From: Buxus sempervirens
Lineage: Eukaryota > Streptophyta > Magnoliopsida > Buxales > Buxaceae
DNA length: 64,000 bases
Reading direction: 5' to 3'
Assembly: GCA_947561395.2 (NCBI GenBank)
Contig: OX387191.1
Location: forward strand, 38,581,439 to 38,645,438
The notes below the pieces were generated by a model, which saw only the letters and a list, made by a program, of their open reading frames with translations, had not been told where the DNA came from and searched no databases. This document shows, one piece after another, positions 11,142-22,723 of the stretch. Every line of letters starts with the position of its first letter. Within the stretch, counting starts at the first letter, position 1. A program made the translations under genes and the position numbers.

Positions 11142-14100
11142 TGTAGAACCTCGGAATTTTCCTAAAATAAAATAAATAAATAAATAGATAATTAATAAAT
11201 AAACTAGAGAGATTTAGAAGTGAAGATAAATTAGAAAGGAAAAATAGGAATCTAATTTATATTATAAAAGAGAATTTGAAGAACCAATATTTAGGTTTAA
11301 ATTCCAAAATATTGAGAGAAATAATAAGAATAATAGAATTTGAGGAATTGTGAAAAAAAAGAAATTTAATGATTAAGGAAATTAAAGAAAAGGGTATTTT
11401 GGTCATTTCTAATTAGTCAAATTCATGAAAGGAATAAAATAATTAATTATTAAGTCAACAAACTTAATTAGACAAAATTTTAGTTTAGTTGGATTTAAAA
11501 TGATGAATCTAAGGTTTAAAAGAAGGAATAAGGACTTAATTGTAATTGTGTATAATTAGGGTCCTTAATTTAAGTAATACAGGAGGAAACTAAGTGTTTA
11601 GTTAATATTTAAAAATAGGGATGAGAATTTGCACGAAAATTAATTAGAATTTCCTTAAGAGTAAAGTTTAAGAGAAAATAATTAGGAAGAGGTAAAGGAG
11701 GAAAAGGGTTTTAAACTAGAAGTGGGAACAAACCTATTAGGGTTACTTATTAGATGAGCCTATAAAAGGGAAGGTTTAGGGTTTCAAATAAGCCAATAAT
11801 GAGGAAAAAAAAATTTCGTGCCTAGATCTGCAGAAAAAGAGGAAGAAGAATAGAGAGAAGAAAAAGGGGTTTCATGAAGGAGTGCTGCAGATGGTTGACT
11901 AGAAATGTTTGAACGGAGATCCAGAGAAATCCAGCCATTGGATTGACCTCAAACTTGGTGGTTATGATCTTCACCCGTAGAACTTCAATCTGGACGATGG
12001 AGATTGGATTTGGAGAGGTCTAAAGTGGTGCGATCAAACTTAAAAAATTGGTGGACGATCAGGTTTCTTGGAAGAATGAGTTCATATGTTGAGGCAAGTA
12101 GCAAACCCTTTGAAAACTGGAAAATTGCATGATTTTCTTGGGGTTTAGATGTTTTATCATGTGGTGTTTTGATTCAGATTTTGGTTTGAAAAGTTGAGAG
12201 ATTTATAAGTTGGTTTTTGCTTTCATACTCTTTTAAAGAAATCAAGAAAAGTGATGATTATAAGAGATTTAATTAAGTAAGAAATCTTAGATCCACTTAT
12301 AATTAATGAGAATAGGTTAGGATTGTCTTAGAAGTAATTTAGAATGAATATGAGATGATTAAAAGCAATTTAAAATTATAAAAATCATTGAATACTTCAA
12401 AAATAAGAAAACCCAGGAAAACAGTGAAAATTGGGCGAGCACCCAATTGGCCTCTCGAACGCAATTGCAGGCGCCTCGCCTGTGTATTTTGAAACAGAAT
12501 TAAAACAGAACTTGAAACCCAACACCCGGTTGTCCGCTCGAGCACTATCACGAGCGGCTAAGTAGAAATTTTGCTTAGTAACGGACACTCAACAGACCAC
12601 TCGAGCGCCCAGTCAAGCGACCTCTGTCAGAATTTTCCAGATTTTGTAATTTGAGCCCAGATCTAATTTTTAATGATTTTTCTTGAAATTCTAAAGTTGT
12701 AACACTTGAAATTAGGATAATTTGAGATGTAGGAAGCAGCGAAATGAAATTTGGATAAAAGAATATTAATTTGGGACAATGAATATAAAGATGGACTATA
12801 AAGAGGTATTATGAAATAATAGGTGAACTTAACCTATTTAGAATTGGTTTTGGTTAATATACCCTATTCCTAAACTTCACTACAGAGCTAAGTCACCCTC
12901 TGGATGCACTAAATAACAAAGTTAATAAGTTTTGACACCCTTGGTTATTTAAAGATGAGATTTAGAAAATTATTGAGTAAATATTAGGAATAACAACCAA
13001 CTAAGGGACAAATTTTAGTAAACCTTAATATACTGATTGGTAAGCTGTCTAACACTTAAAAATAAATAATTTAAGAGTGTTCACATTAATAAATAACCGT
13101 TTAGACAATAAATCAAGGAATTGGGCATAATTTGGTAAGATTACATGGTTTAAAGGTTTGGAATGGTGTTTTTAATTTATCTCCGTTTAAATTGAGTTTG
13201 GTTATTTATATGTTTTTGAGATTTTAGCCAAGATTTTGTGGTGATTGTGGTTATTTTAATTAACACGTAGGTGTTTCCTCATATGGGGATTTATTATTGA
13301 CATGTATATGTCTCCACGTATGTGGGTTTGTTTTATCACGTATGTGATGTGGCATATGCCTGGATTATTGACTTTGCGTATGTGGTCATTTCATGGTGTA
13401 TGCAGCTATCTCATCGTGTATGCCTTTTCATTCAGTATTGATTAATACGTTATTAAGTTATTAAATGTTTTTGATTGTGAGTTGTGTCTAGTAGGCTTAG
13501 CTCTTACATGGATCCATAGAGTAGCTAGTAAATAAAATTGTTCTCTGGAGTTCTTATTCTGTGTCATAGGCATTCCATCATCTCGAGGATGATACCGCTC
13601 TGGTATCGGTCGGTTGCTATGTTATCCACTCCGGTATCGGTTGGACCGTACATGCTAACTCACTCCGGTATCGGTTGAGTTCTTCCATTGGGTGTTGAAT
13701 AACCTGTCTGGTATCGGTTGGTCCACCTGTAAATCAGTTAGGTAGCATATTGGCACATGTCTATAGAAACTCCGTTTACAAATTTTATTAGTCCTATGAT
13801 GTCACCGGTGTGGTTTGCTAATTTTAATGATTTATGTATTATCATTGATCTGGTTTAATCGCATACCTCATTACTTGTCTTATAAAATTATGGATTGTTT
13901 TATAGCATGTATATTGCTACTTGTTGAGATATATCTCACTATAGTTTTCCCCATTTTTCAGGTATTCTTGGAGAGGTTGACAAGCATTGGGATATTATGT
14001 AAAGGGTAGCCAAATAGATGAGAAACAGTAATTAGTTCAAATGGTGCTTGTAAATTTTCAAAATTAATTGTAATTGAATATTAATTCATGTTTCCACATT

Positions 14101-14216
14101 ATGACTCTGATAATGAAATTAATGAAAGTTTTAAATTATTCTGGATTTTAGTTGCTTTTGCCCACATACACTAAAACTTCGGGTTTGGACAATTGATCCA
14201 GAACTGGGGCGTTACA
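11142..14216 (+). mobile_element. Family C solo LTR nested in family B LTR
   Basis: It starts TGTAGAACCTCGG and ends CTGGGGCGTTACA, near-inverted ends of the Tekay/Del chromovirus style. The flanks ATTAC (11137-11141) and ATTAT (14217-14221) suggest a 5-bp duplication with one change. In order it holds a TATA box (11761), a candidate GC-type donor (near 12094), a GC-rich palindromic cluster (12430-12630), the anchor ATGGATCCATAG (near 13509), a CGGTATCGGTTG repeat module (13590-13720), the stem-loop GAGATATATCTC (13927) and a candidate acceptor at 13960-13961 followed by GTATTCTTGGAGAGG. No second LTR copy is present inside it. Confidence 0.75.
11761..11768 (+). promoter_or_regulatory. TATA box of the family C LTR
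   Basis: TATAAAAG follows GATGAGCC. The same GCCTATAAAAG box occurs at the same place in the C copies at 24365 and, on the minus strand, near 33505; a weaker GTCTATTTAAG lies at about 58632. It marks a likely LTR transcription start. Confidence 0.6.
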
Positions 14217-14920
14217 ATTATCTAATCATACCAACTATGGGGAACCTCATCCCCAGTCCATGAAGCCTTGGGCCTTTCAAGCCCAAGCCTAAGGAAAGGG
14301 TCCCAAGCCTAACCCTAGACATTCTTTGGAAATCCAACATAAAGAAAGATAACAAATCAAAGGACACCACTTTGAGGCCCACCAAGGGGCCCACAAGTCA
14401 TTTTAGGCTCACTTATATAACATTAAGGCAAACTTACCACTTGGTTAAAATTAACCAAACCAACCAAATCTCTTGAAGGGTTTAGAAACCCAAAATGGAC
14501 ACTTGGGCTACAACCTGCCCACCTTGGTTTCCTGTGGACCTTCCAAAGGTGCCCACTCTTCAGACAGACATCACATAAAACTAACAAGAGCATAATTGAA
14601 CCAAAGGGGCCATACCAAATTGGAGGCCCCATTCAGACCTGAATTGTTTTCATGCTAGCATAGGACAGGTGAGATAAAAGAGTTGACTCAATACAATCCA
14701 GTCAAAGGTAAAGAAGGGACCCGTCTTCCGACGAGGCGAACTGGGGTGCCTACGGACTTCCCTGAATTGTAACCGGGCCCTATCTAGAACTCTAAATGCA
14801 AACCAAGCTCTAGACAGACCATCTAGGAACCATGTGTCTATCTGAACCCCTTTCAGGTAATGGTAATTCCATCCTTACTCCCTAACACGTCTGTGTGCAA
14901 CCTGTCCCGAGGTGCGCACA

Positions 14921-15465
14921 CTAATTTTTTAAAAGGTTGTTGAGTTTGGAAAATTTAAACACCATTGGGTTTCTTGGAAGAATATCTACAAACCCTCTTC
15001 TGAAGGGAGCCTTGGTGTCAGATCCTTATTTGGTGTCAATCTTAGCCTCATTCTCAAATTAGCATGGTTGGCTTATAACGGCAACTCCATTTGGACTAAT
15101 TTTATGTAGCAAAAATATTTCAGTGGCTCAGCTTTTTCTCTTTCCTTTCCAAGGTTCGGTGCTTCAAAACTTTGGAAATCTTTGCTTGCTCTCAAAAGCA
15201 GCCTCATTGTAAACTCAATTTTCTTGCCAGGGGAAGGTGCTTTCAACGTTTGGTTTGACCCATGGCTACCTTTGGGTCCTTTTTTTTCCTCCTTGGATGA
15301 GGTCCCTCCTCATCTTAGAAACCTTAAATTGATGGAGATTATGTACCACTTTTCCTTGTGAGGGCATTATTTATTTTAACTGGTTGATTTTCTTTCTTGG
15401 TGGAAGCACTTGTTCAGGGGGCATCCCATTCCTATCCTCCTCAAGTATTCCCACTTTTCCAATTA
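14921..15465 (+). pseudogene. LINE ORF2, post-RT segment (segment 2 of 3)
   Basis: The code gives EFGKFKHHWVSWKNIYKP, then EGSLGVRSLFGVNLSLILKL, AWLAYNGNSIW, FGASKLWKSLLALKSSL, and then FNVWFDPWLPLGP. This is the connecting region between RT and the zinc-finger/RNase H end of plant LINE ORF2; the W-x-D-P-W block is typical. It carries stops (near 15110 and 15360). It joins 9544 on the left across the solo LTR and 17208 on the right across a CACTA-like fragment. Confidence 0.8.
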
Positions 15466-16207
15466 AGCAATAAAAGTACACCCAAATGCATCATCAACAG
15501 AAAGATTAAATTAATGGAAGATTAGAGAATTTATACTGAACTGAAACAAGGTCTACTTAGGAAGCAGGAATCAGAACATTTACAATTTTGGTTCCCCTCT
15601 AGGGAATATTTTTCCCAACCACAGAACATTTTCAATTCTAATTATCATCACTTTATAATCTGTTCTTCTCTCCTTCATGTTTTTCTGTTGTTGATTGCTT
15701 GAACTGGTTCAAAATAATGTGTCTACTTGTTCCTAATCTCCTATCTAACTCAAATGCCATTGGGTTATCTAATTTGAAGCAAACCCATGTGCATCCATTA
15801 AAAGAAAACACTGATGAATCAGGGAACAGCACTGGAAAGCCAGATTAGTGTTTTTATGTTATATGAGAGTCAAGAAAATAAATAATCAAAGAAAGAATTT
15901 AGTATGGAGTATTGGAGAGCATAGGACAAGTTCATGCATGTGTAGACTGAACCATAAAATACCTTATAGGACATCATTTCATATGATATCTAAGATGATT
16001 TAGTACTGTTTGTGAGATAGAGATATTATTGGCAAATCCAAGCCACAAGAACTTGACTTCTTATATCATATTGTGGAAGAAAAATAGAATGCCAATATAC
16101 AAGGAATGGAAAGCAAGTTATAATAATATACACTTGAAGTTCCAGTTTCGCTAGCTCGCAAGAGGGGCAAGATTCATCATCAGCATATTACACCTTCGTG
16201 GAACAGC

Positions 16208-16429
16208 ACTCGATCAAACATAACATAGAATTTATTCACAACAACAACCAAAAAAAAAACATGGAAGTGCACTCGATCAAACATAACATTCGATCAAACA
16301 TAACATAGAATTTATTCACAACAACAACCAAAAAAAAAACATGGAAGTCAACTCGATCAAACATAACATTCGATCAAACATAACATAGAATTTATTCACA
16401 ACAACAACAAAAAAAAAACATGGAAGTGC
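16208..16429 (+). repeat. Three tandem copies of an about 80-bp unit
   Basis: Units at 16208-16270, 16271-16350 and 16351-16429 share ACTCGATCAAACATAACAT, then AGAATTTATTCACAAC, an A-run and CATGGAAGT. The first copy lacks one internal CGATCAAACATAACAT block. The second and third differ by only a few bases, so the last duplication is recent compared with the element around it. Confidence 0.85.
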
Positions 16430-16885
16430 TCCAACAAAACACACAAACCTCATTAAAACGTGTTTGATCGACGGCGCCAAGGGTCACCGGTGACAGAACG
16501 GAAACAACTGCAAACAGAAGAAGAAAGGGAAGAACCAAGCTAGGGTTCTGCTCGTGTTGATCGTGCTTGAGGCGGATTTATACGAACGCGCGATGATAAG
16601 GAATGAAACGTGCGTTGCAGTGATTCGATCGAAATCTGAAGAACTCGAAATCGAACCCTATCTAAAGGAATCCAAAACGGTGAAAGTGGCGAAAGTGGAG
16701 AAAGTTGAGAAAGTGGGGATGGAAGGAAACCGAAAGTGGAGAAAGTGGGGATGGAAGGAAACCGAAAGTGGGATTGTAGGAAAGCGACAGGAGAAAATGG
16801 GGATCGTGCAGGGAAAGATGAGGTTGAGAAAATGGGGATCGCGCAGGCAAGGGAAAGGTGAAATCGATCGGGGTTTACATAACAG

Positions 16886-17175
16886 ATTAGCGGCGGTAAG
16901 CTCTTACCGCCGCAATATAACATATGTTAACGGCGGTGAATATACGCGTGATTCTATAGCGGCGGTTACATGTTACCGCCGCTATTGATTCAACGGCGGC
17001 AATATACCGCCGTAATTTAGTATCATTTATTAGCGGCGGTAATATACCGCCGCTATACTTTATTTTAGCGGCGGTAAAATCTTACCGCCTCTAATCATGC
17101 CGTTTCAGCGGCACAAACGCTATTACCGCCGTTAATGTGGGTATTAGCGGCGGTATTTTGATACCGCCGCTGAAA
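16886..17175 (+). repeat. CACTA subterminal hairpins, word GCGGCGGTA
   Basis: Eight occurrences of GCGGCGGTA-like words, mostly paired with TACCGCCGC a few bases away, form hairpins roughly every 35 bp. In known CACTA elements such subterminal repeats bind the element's own TNPA-type protein. Here the spacing regularity and the dyad form can be seen directly. Confidence 0.8.
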
Positions 17176-17207
17176 CGCCGACGCTAATTCTTTGCAGTTT
17201 TGTAGTG

Positions 17208-18576
17208 TGAATGAATGTGTCCTTTCTCCAGGTTGTGTTTCCCTCCCTCTTCATCTTCCAACCTTGGTTGATATTCCACTTTTTTCGCTTTCTAGTAATC
17301 CTGATAGGCTTAGTTGGAACTTGCTTAGAGGTTTGTCTTCTTATCCTTGGTGGCATAAACTTCTTTGGCACTCCTTTATCCCTCCTCACATGGGCTTGTT
17401 TGTTTGGTATGTCCTTCACAGAGCTATGGCAGTTGATTCTCTTGTTCATTCGGTTGGTTTTAGATTTGCCTCTCGATGATCCTACTATGCCTTGCCTTCC
17501 TGCGAATGCATTGAGTTTCTTCTTCTTCACTGTGATCTAGCTTGCTTTATTTGGGGTTCTCTATGCTCTATTGTTACGAAACGATCTCTTCAGTTGTTGG
17601 ATTTTTTATCACTATTCCTGGCTTGGACTTGTTGCCATCTTTCTTCATCCCCTCTTGGTAGCCTGTTGGACCTTTCTTTTGTGGTTGTGATTTGGCATTT
17701 GTGTAGAGCTCGAAATAAAAGAAAATTTGAAGGTACGCCTTTAGATTGTCATGGAGTTCTCCAATCCATCATTTCAGATATCAAAACTCATGCATGATTT
17801 ATCACTTGCAAATCTTTATCAAGTGATGAGGAATTGGAAATCTTTAATTTCTTTGGGATCTCTCTATGTGCTCCATCAAAACATCCCATTCTTGTTCGAT
17901 AGAACACACCCCTCCCACCACCACCACGAGCTCCATTGGATTAAGTTGAATATAGATGGTGCAAGTCGTGGGAATCCAAGTTCCAGTAGTGAAGGTGGAG
18001 TGTTCCACAATCATCTTGGAAAATTTATGTTTGCCTATGCTTCTTATTATGATCATTGTTCTAGTGTGGTTGCTGGATTTCGAGCTATTTTGGATGTCTT
18101 GAGCTATGCTTCTCATTTTTGGTTGGCGCACTATACACATTGAATCAAATTCAATTCTTCTTGTTTGGCTCATTAAGAACAAAAAAACTCCTCCTTGGTC
18201 GTTGGGACTATGGTGGAACACTCTTTGGTCGAAGCTTGATAGAGTGACATTCTATATCTCTCATGTTTATCTTGAAGGCAACAAAGCTTCTAATTGTCTT
18301 GGTAACTTGGTTTGTAATCGGAAATTCTCCTTTTGTTTTGACTCTTCCTAGAGATGTTCATGGCTACATCTTTTTTGGTAAGTGCGGGATTCCTAATCTT
18401 TGGATGTATGCAGTCATTCTATAATGGTTTGTTTGGGGTAAGGGTGATAACCACCCCCCGGTGCCCATGTACCTTTCATTGGATTTTAATCAACCGGTCG
18501 GGTCTTGCCTTAACCCCCTCCATCCTGGAGTGCCTGGATGGTTTCCTTGACCTAAAGGGGTTTAATTAAAAAAAAA
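17208..18576 (+). pseudogene. LINE ORF2, zinc-finger and RNase H end with poly-A (segment 3 of 3)
   Basis: The code gives PWWHKLLWHSFIPPHMGLFVWYVLHRAMAVDSL, then a degenerate C..C....H....C zinc-finger region (LLLHCDLACFIW), then WIKLNIDGASRGNPSS of an RNase H domain, as in plant L1-type LINEs that gained RNase H. The 3' UTR ends in GGGTTTAATT and nine A (18568-18576). Frameshifts lie near 17480, 17755 and 18140. Downstream, hAT code resumes, so the LINE was inserted into the hAT. No clear target duplication was found. Confidence 0.85.
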
Positions 18577-19266
18577 GTTATTATTCTTTTTTCCATGTTC
18601 CAATTAGCATCTATATAATGTTCAGTTATAGCTAAATAACCTATGTTCTGTCTATTTGTCAATATGTCATAAGTTAAAGCCACCTTTGAACTAAAGTTGA
18701 GAATGGTTGAAATTGTGGTGCTAAATATTTGGTTACTAGTTAGTTGAACCTTTTACTTTTTATTAGCCTAAACGGTAATTCATCTTGAATTATCCACTAT
18801 ACCATTTCTTCCTTAGCATCTTGTTGGTTAAAAGTAAAGTTTTTTTTTTTTGGAAAGTAAAGTTGGTCATACCAAAGTCAAATGTGGAAATCTGGGTTTG
18901 CCTAGGGTCTTCTTGTCCATGTTTTGGAAGGCTGCCCTGCAAATGCCAATTCAAGTGGTCTAAACCACCTAAACTTTTACAGTTTAAATTGGCTTTGCAG
19001 TGGACACAAACTGCCCTCTCTACCCCATCTATCATTTCAATTTTAAAATATTTTCATACAACAGAGGTTCTAGCCCTCTTGCCCTTTGGTGCAAAAGATG
19101 ATCCCTTTGTTGTGGCAGTGGTATCATCTAAGGTAGTTTCAGTATCTGGAGGTAAGGTCTCATCAAAATTAGAAAGGGGTTGCCTTAAAAAGGCAAATTC
19201 ATTACTGGTAAGGAATTTCCTAGGGTCCATTTTCTAATTTCTAAAAATAAAATGCTTTATAATTAA
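18577..19266 (-). pseudogene. hAT transposase, N-terminal BED zinc finger region
   Basis: A start ATG lies at 19228-19230 on the minus strand (MDPRKFLTSNEF). Then come a low-complexity D/T-rich stretch and KGKRARTSVV, then a TGA (19054-19056) where the family has Trp, then KYFKIEMIDGVERAVCVHCK, GGLDHLNWHLQ and HGQEDPRQTQISTFD. This is a BED zinc finger (C-x2-C then a His-rich half). Further left, IIQDELPFRLIKSKRF and NIGYLAITEHYIDANWNME are the next hAT blocks, with several stops. The protein then runs into the LINE poly-A side and continues at 8365. The 36 bases upstream of the ATG end at a family B LTR. Confidence 0.8.
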
Positions 19267-19962
19267 TGTAAGCGCCTCATTTTTTTCACCCCTCGGAAAG
19301 CTAGAAATGAAAACCCTAACAGATAGGTCAAACCCTAGGGAGCCAAAATTGAATTTTTAATCAAGCTTGAATTAACTGCCATACCCTATCCCCATCGATA
19401 GGAAATCCCAACACGGTTCCAACGCAACTAAGTTTGCCAGAATCAGAGTCCAGATAAAGAAATTATAAGCAGAACAACCATAAGGGTAAAACTGTAAATA
19501 AATGCATAAATTCAGTCCACGTGGCAAGTGTGCTTGCATAGTTGTCAAATGGCAAATTAAAGGGCTAAAGGACAAAATAGAGAAAGGACAAGACACAAAA
19601 GCAAAATATCTCGATTAAAATAGTATTATTTCCTAAAAATATCTTAATTATATAATATTAAAATCTTAATGATTCTCGATTTGATGGGAGGTCACCTCAC
19701 ATGAAATCTCATTTATGGGGGGTCACCTTGCATCAAATCGGCCAGAGAGAAAAGAAAAGTTCACAACCGTATACCTTGTACGGACACATTAAATTCACTA
19801 ATGATGAGAGATCTATTGGAAAATCATATCCAAAATCCAGAATCAAATAAACTATATTTGGCATACGGACGGAGCAAAATTGAGCTGAAAATGCCCTGTC
19901 CGCACTTCCCATACGGTTTTAGAAGATTTTATGGAAATCTTATCCATTGCACAAATCTACCA
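19267..19962 (+). mobile_element. Family B LTR, 5' portion only
   Basis: It starts TGTAAGCGCCTC and aligns by eye with the first 500-700 bp of the other B LTRs (CTAGAAATGAAAACCCTA, then GGTTCCAACGCAACTAAGTTTG). Its palindromes use a different word (CCGTATACCTTGTACGG near 19768 and CATACGG words to 19915). It is cut at 19963 by a family E LTR. The remainder of this LTR is not seen beyond E. Confidence 0.65.
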
Positions 19963-22250
19963 TGTAAAATCCCATATTTTAGTAATACAATAATTAATTA
20001 TTAAATAGGCTAATTGGGTTAATAATATACAGGATATGAGATATTGGTTCAAACCGGAGAAGTTCAAAGTGAACCGGAGGAGATGGGAAAGCCTATATAA
20101 GGTGAGTTCATGATTATTGGCTAAGTATAATTTAAATATAAAATTTGTAGTTGTGCTATGGTGTATATTAGTAAGAACTAATTAAAAGTAAAAATATAAG
20201 GAACTAGAGGAGTTGGTCAAACCCAAAGAGGGTGGGTTGACCCAAAGGTTGAATTGGTCTAAGGATTAGTTGGTTTAATAGTTTGGTTTAAAGAATGAGG
20301 GCAAACAGGTAAAAAGGAAATAAATAATAAACAAACCTAATTATGCATGAGTAACTCACGTCCAAACCCAAAGAAGATCAGCCGCACGTTTCCTCTTATT
20401 CTTCTCATTACTTTCTTGTGACTAAACCAAACCCTAAACAACTTGTTGGAGCAGTCTTAGAAAAGGAGGAAGGAGTATTTTCGTGCACAAAAAAACCCAG
20501 GTAAGATCAAACTAAAAGAGAAGTTTTGTTTTGAGAGATAGATGTGTTGTTAGATTCCTAAAGACATGGTTTTCTTAACCCAGAAGTGATCAAAGCTTAT
20601 TGTGATCATTTGGTGTTCTTAGGAGTGATTTTGCATTGCTTTTAGGAGAGGTTTTAGTTCCCAAAACCAGGTAAGTGGTCCCTTAAAAACTTGCACAAAT
20701 AAATTCGTGTTTATTCGATATTCATGGTTATTCGGTGGTTTGATGAGTTGTTTGCGTGATTTATAATGTTTTATTTGCTGGGATTTGTTCTAACATGTTT
20801 ATAAAGTGTTTTAGAATGATTTAGAATGGATTTGATGCATTGGTTATTGAGTTATTGAATTTTTATTGATTTTTGTAACTTTTCAGAAATTTGCGTCATA
20901 ACGAGCTGCCCGAACAGTCGCTCGAGCGCCCAGTGTATTTGTTAAAACCCGAGACCAATTTTTCCCAAAATGAACTGTTGCCTGATCAGTCGCTCGAGTG
21001 ATCTATCGAGCGACCAACCCTGAAACAACCTATTGTATAAGGCCGTTCGAGCACCCTGTCTGTCAAAATTTTGAAATTATCCAATCAGCCTAGTTTTTTT
21101 ACTATAGAATTGTTTTTATCCATTTTTAACCTATGTACCATCAAGTTTAGGGTATTTGGAGATTGTTTGCACTGGCGGATGTTTAAAATTCATTTTTATA
21201 AAGATTTTGGGTAGATTTTACCATAGAGGCACTTTTACTTAACACCATTGTTCCAAATGATTCTATTCTTAACCAAAGTTAACTTTGTGAGTTCATACAC
21301 CTGTATTTGGTTGATATGAAGGTATTTTGTGCATCGATGGAGTCGATACACATTGGGGACATGTTTGCCCGTTGAAACCTGGAGTTTGCACATATAACTT
21401 GGTACATTTTGTTTTGGTTTTCAGGTCACAGTTGTGACAAGGCAGGTGCCTGGTTTCTTATTTCCACAAGGCGGATTTGGTTATTGTTATACAAATGAGG
21501 TTCTGTATTTGTGGGTGTTATTGTGAAGTATGTCCATCTCTTGGTTTGGTTTTCCATTGTTGAGTGGGCTTAGTGGTTATATGGATCCATAGAATAGCTA
21601 GTAAGTGAAATGTTTATTAGAGGGGTTTGAATTCTGTGTCATAGGCATTCCATCATCTCGAGGGTGGTACCGCTCCTGGATAGGTCAGTTGCTACGTTAC
21701 CCACTCCTGGATAGGTTGGGCCATACATGCTAACCCATGGTTGGGTTCTTCCGTCGGTGTTGAATAGCCAAACTGCAGGGCGGCTAGTCCATTTGTAATA
21801 CGGTAAGGTAGCATATTGGCACATGGCTACTCTCTTTCTCTGGTTTACTATTTTATGAGTCCCATGAGGTGAACAATTGTGTTTGTTCTATTTTAATTAA
21901 ATTGTTGTTGATCTGTATTTATTATGGTTATCCTGATTAAGCATTGCATATTTTATTGTGGTCAACTATATGCATGACTACTTATTGAGATGTTGTTTCT
22001 CAAATTATTGTTTTATCGGTTTTGTTTTCAAATATTCCTGGAGAGGACGTTGCTAGGGTAGAGACTTCGAGGGGTTACTGTGATTACCAGGAAGAGGAGT
22101 ATTTCATTCCTGTGTCGGTTCAAGATATGGAGATCTGATTTAGCTTCTTGTTTAGGGATTGACATTAGTTATTTTAATTTGAGGATTTTGATGTTATTAG
22201 AAGGATTATTGGATATTTTATTTTACAACTCTAGTGGATGTTGCTTATAA
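19963..22250 (+). mobile_element. Family E LTR (C/D-related), 3' end worn or lost
   Basis: It starts TGTAAAATCCC and has a TATA box (20094), candidate donors CAG/GTAAG near 20500 and 20670, a CGCTCGAGCG cluster (20895-21060), ATGGATCCATAG (near 21577), a CTCCTGGATAGGT module (21655-21730), a decayed GAGAT stem and the TTCCTGGAGAGGACG block (about 22030). These are the landmarks of family C in the same order. The usual GGGGCGTTACA end is not recognisable, so the right border (about 22250) is set by where B internal sequence resumes. Confidence 0.6.
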
Positions 22251-22723
22251 TAGGACAGGTGTGTGAACTCCCTTGAAATGCCAGATAGTAGCAAGAACGC
22301 CTCCTTCCTCCTTCCTCCTTCCTTCCAAGCCCTAAAAAAAACTTCCTAAGTTCAAAGTCCGAAAAGGGTAAAAGAAATCAAATTTGAAAGCACCTAAAAG
22401 CTTTAATGGAACAAACAAGAGAAAGAGAACATTGTTGAACATGCATCTTGCATCAAAGCTGAAAAAGGTTGGCAAGCTCAAGTCCGACCCCATCTTTTAA
22501 ACTTAAACTAAAGGACAAGGAGTCATTCCAAACACCTGAGAATCAAAGTTAAGGAAACTCCGAAGCCGGGAAGTGAAGCCATACCGATTGGTGCTTCCCT
22601 TTCTCTAAAAACATCAAAGGACTTAGCTCGTCAATCATATCGACAAAAATGTAAGGTACAAAAACAAGGTTCTTTTGTTCTTTACCGTTCATCTGCAAAG
22701 TGACTTCGGCAAAGAGGGGCAGC
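22251..22723 (+). mobile_element. Family B internal 3' remnant with polypurine tract
   Basis: GTGTGAACTCCCTTGAAATG and GCAAGAACGCCTCC match the segment at 52258-52310, and both run to a polypurine tract next to an LTR start. Here AAAGAGGGGC lies at 22711-22720, directly before TGTAAGTACC. It holds no coding sequence. It shows that the next LTR (22724) was formerly a 3' LTR, or part of a tandem LTR array. Confidence 0.65.

Larger units (their letters stand above)
9545..14920 (+). mobile_element. Family B solo LTR holding a family C LTR
   Basis: It starts TGTCAGCACCCC and ends GGTGCGCACA. LINE code stops at its left edge and resumes at its right edge, so both borders are set by the host element. 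The flanks TTAGT and CTAAT may be a decayed 5-bp duplication with two transitions. Without the nested copy at 11142-14216 it is about 2.3 kb, shorter than the other B LTRs. It keeps palindromes with CCGAAAT/ATTTCGG words (10190-10272 and 10728-10790). It is a fossil with no coding capacity. Confidence 0.75.
15466..17207 (+). mobile_element. CACTA-like transposon fragment inside the LINE
   Basis: The right end, GCAGTTTTGTAGTG (ending 17207), is the complement of a CACTACAAAA terminus, the CACTA (En/Spm) signature. Just inside it lie eight hairpin repeats (16886-17175), the subterminal repeats typical of this group. No matching CACTAC left end is visible near 15466 and no 3-bp duplication was found, so the left side may be deleted or mutated. 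The interior has no recognisable transposase. It holds tandem repeats (16208-16429) and GAAAGTGG-rich repeats (16676-16790). The left border is set only by where LINE code stops. Confidence 0.6.
5091..19266 (-). mobile_element. hAT DNA transposon, split by later insertions
   Basis: The left end begins TAGGCATGGGAATCGGGCTAGC and is followed by GC-rich subterminal words such as GGCCCGG and CATGCCA, the style of plant hAT termini. Transposase code on the minus strand appears in three blocks: 18577-19230 (N-terminal), 7487-8365 (middle) and 5588-6021 (C-terminal). The gaps are a LINE with its own insertions (about 8370-18576) and a solo LTR (6022-7486). Without them about 2.5 kb remains, which is short but plausible for a decayed hAT. 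The right terminal repeat is not seen because family B DNA begins at 19267. The element carries both in-frame stops and frameshifts. Confidence 0.75.

Noticed and set aside
12339-12588. Short frames over the GC-rich island in the C LTR
   Set aside because: The same island in sister LTRs is not open in the same frame. The GC content comes from palindromic words.
16208-16429. CRISPR-like regular repeats
   Set aside because: The units are contiguous tandem copies with no unique spacers, in plant nuclear DNA.
16540-16988. Frames on both strands in the GAAAGTGG-rich part of the CACTA-like fragment
   Set aside because: Both come from short purine repeats (16676-16790) and the GCGGCGGTA hairpins. 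The codon content is repeat-driven.
17844-18221. Minus-strand frame of 125 codons
   Set aside because: It is the mirror of the LINE RNase H code on the plus strand, which explains the sequence much better.
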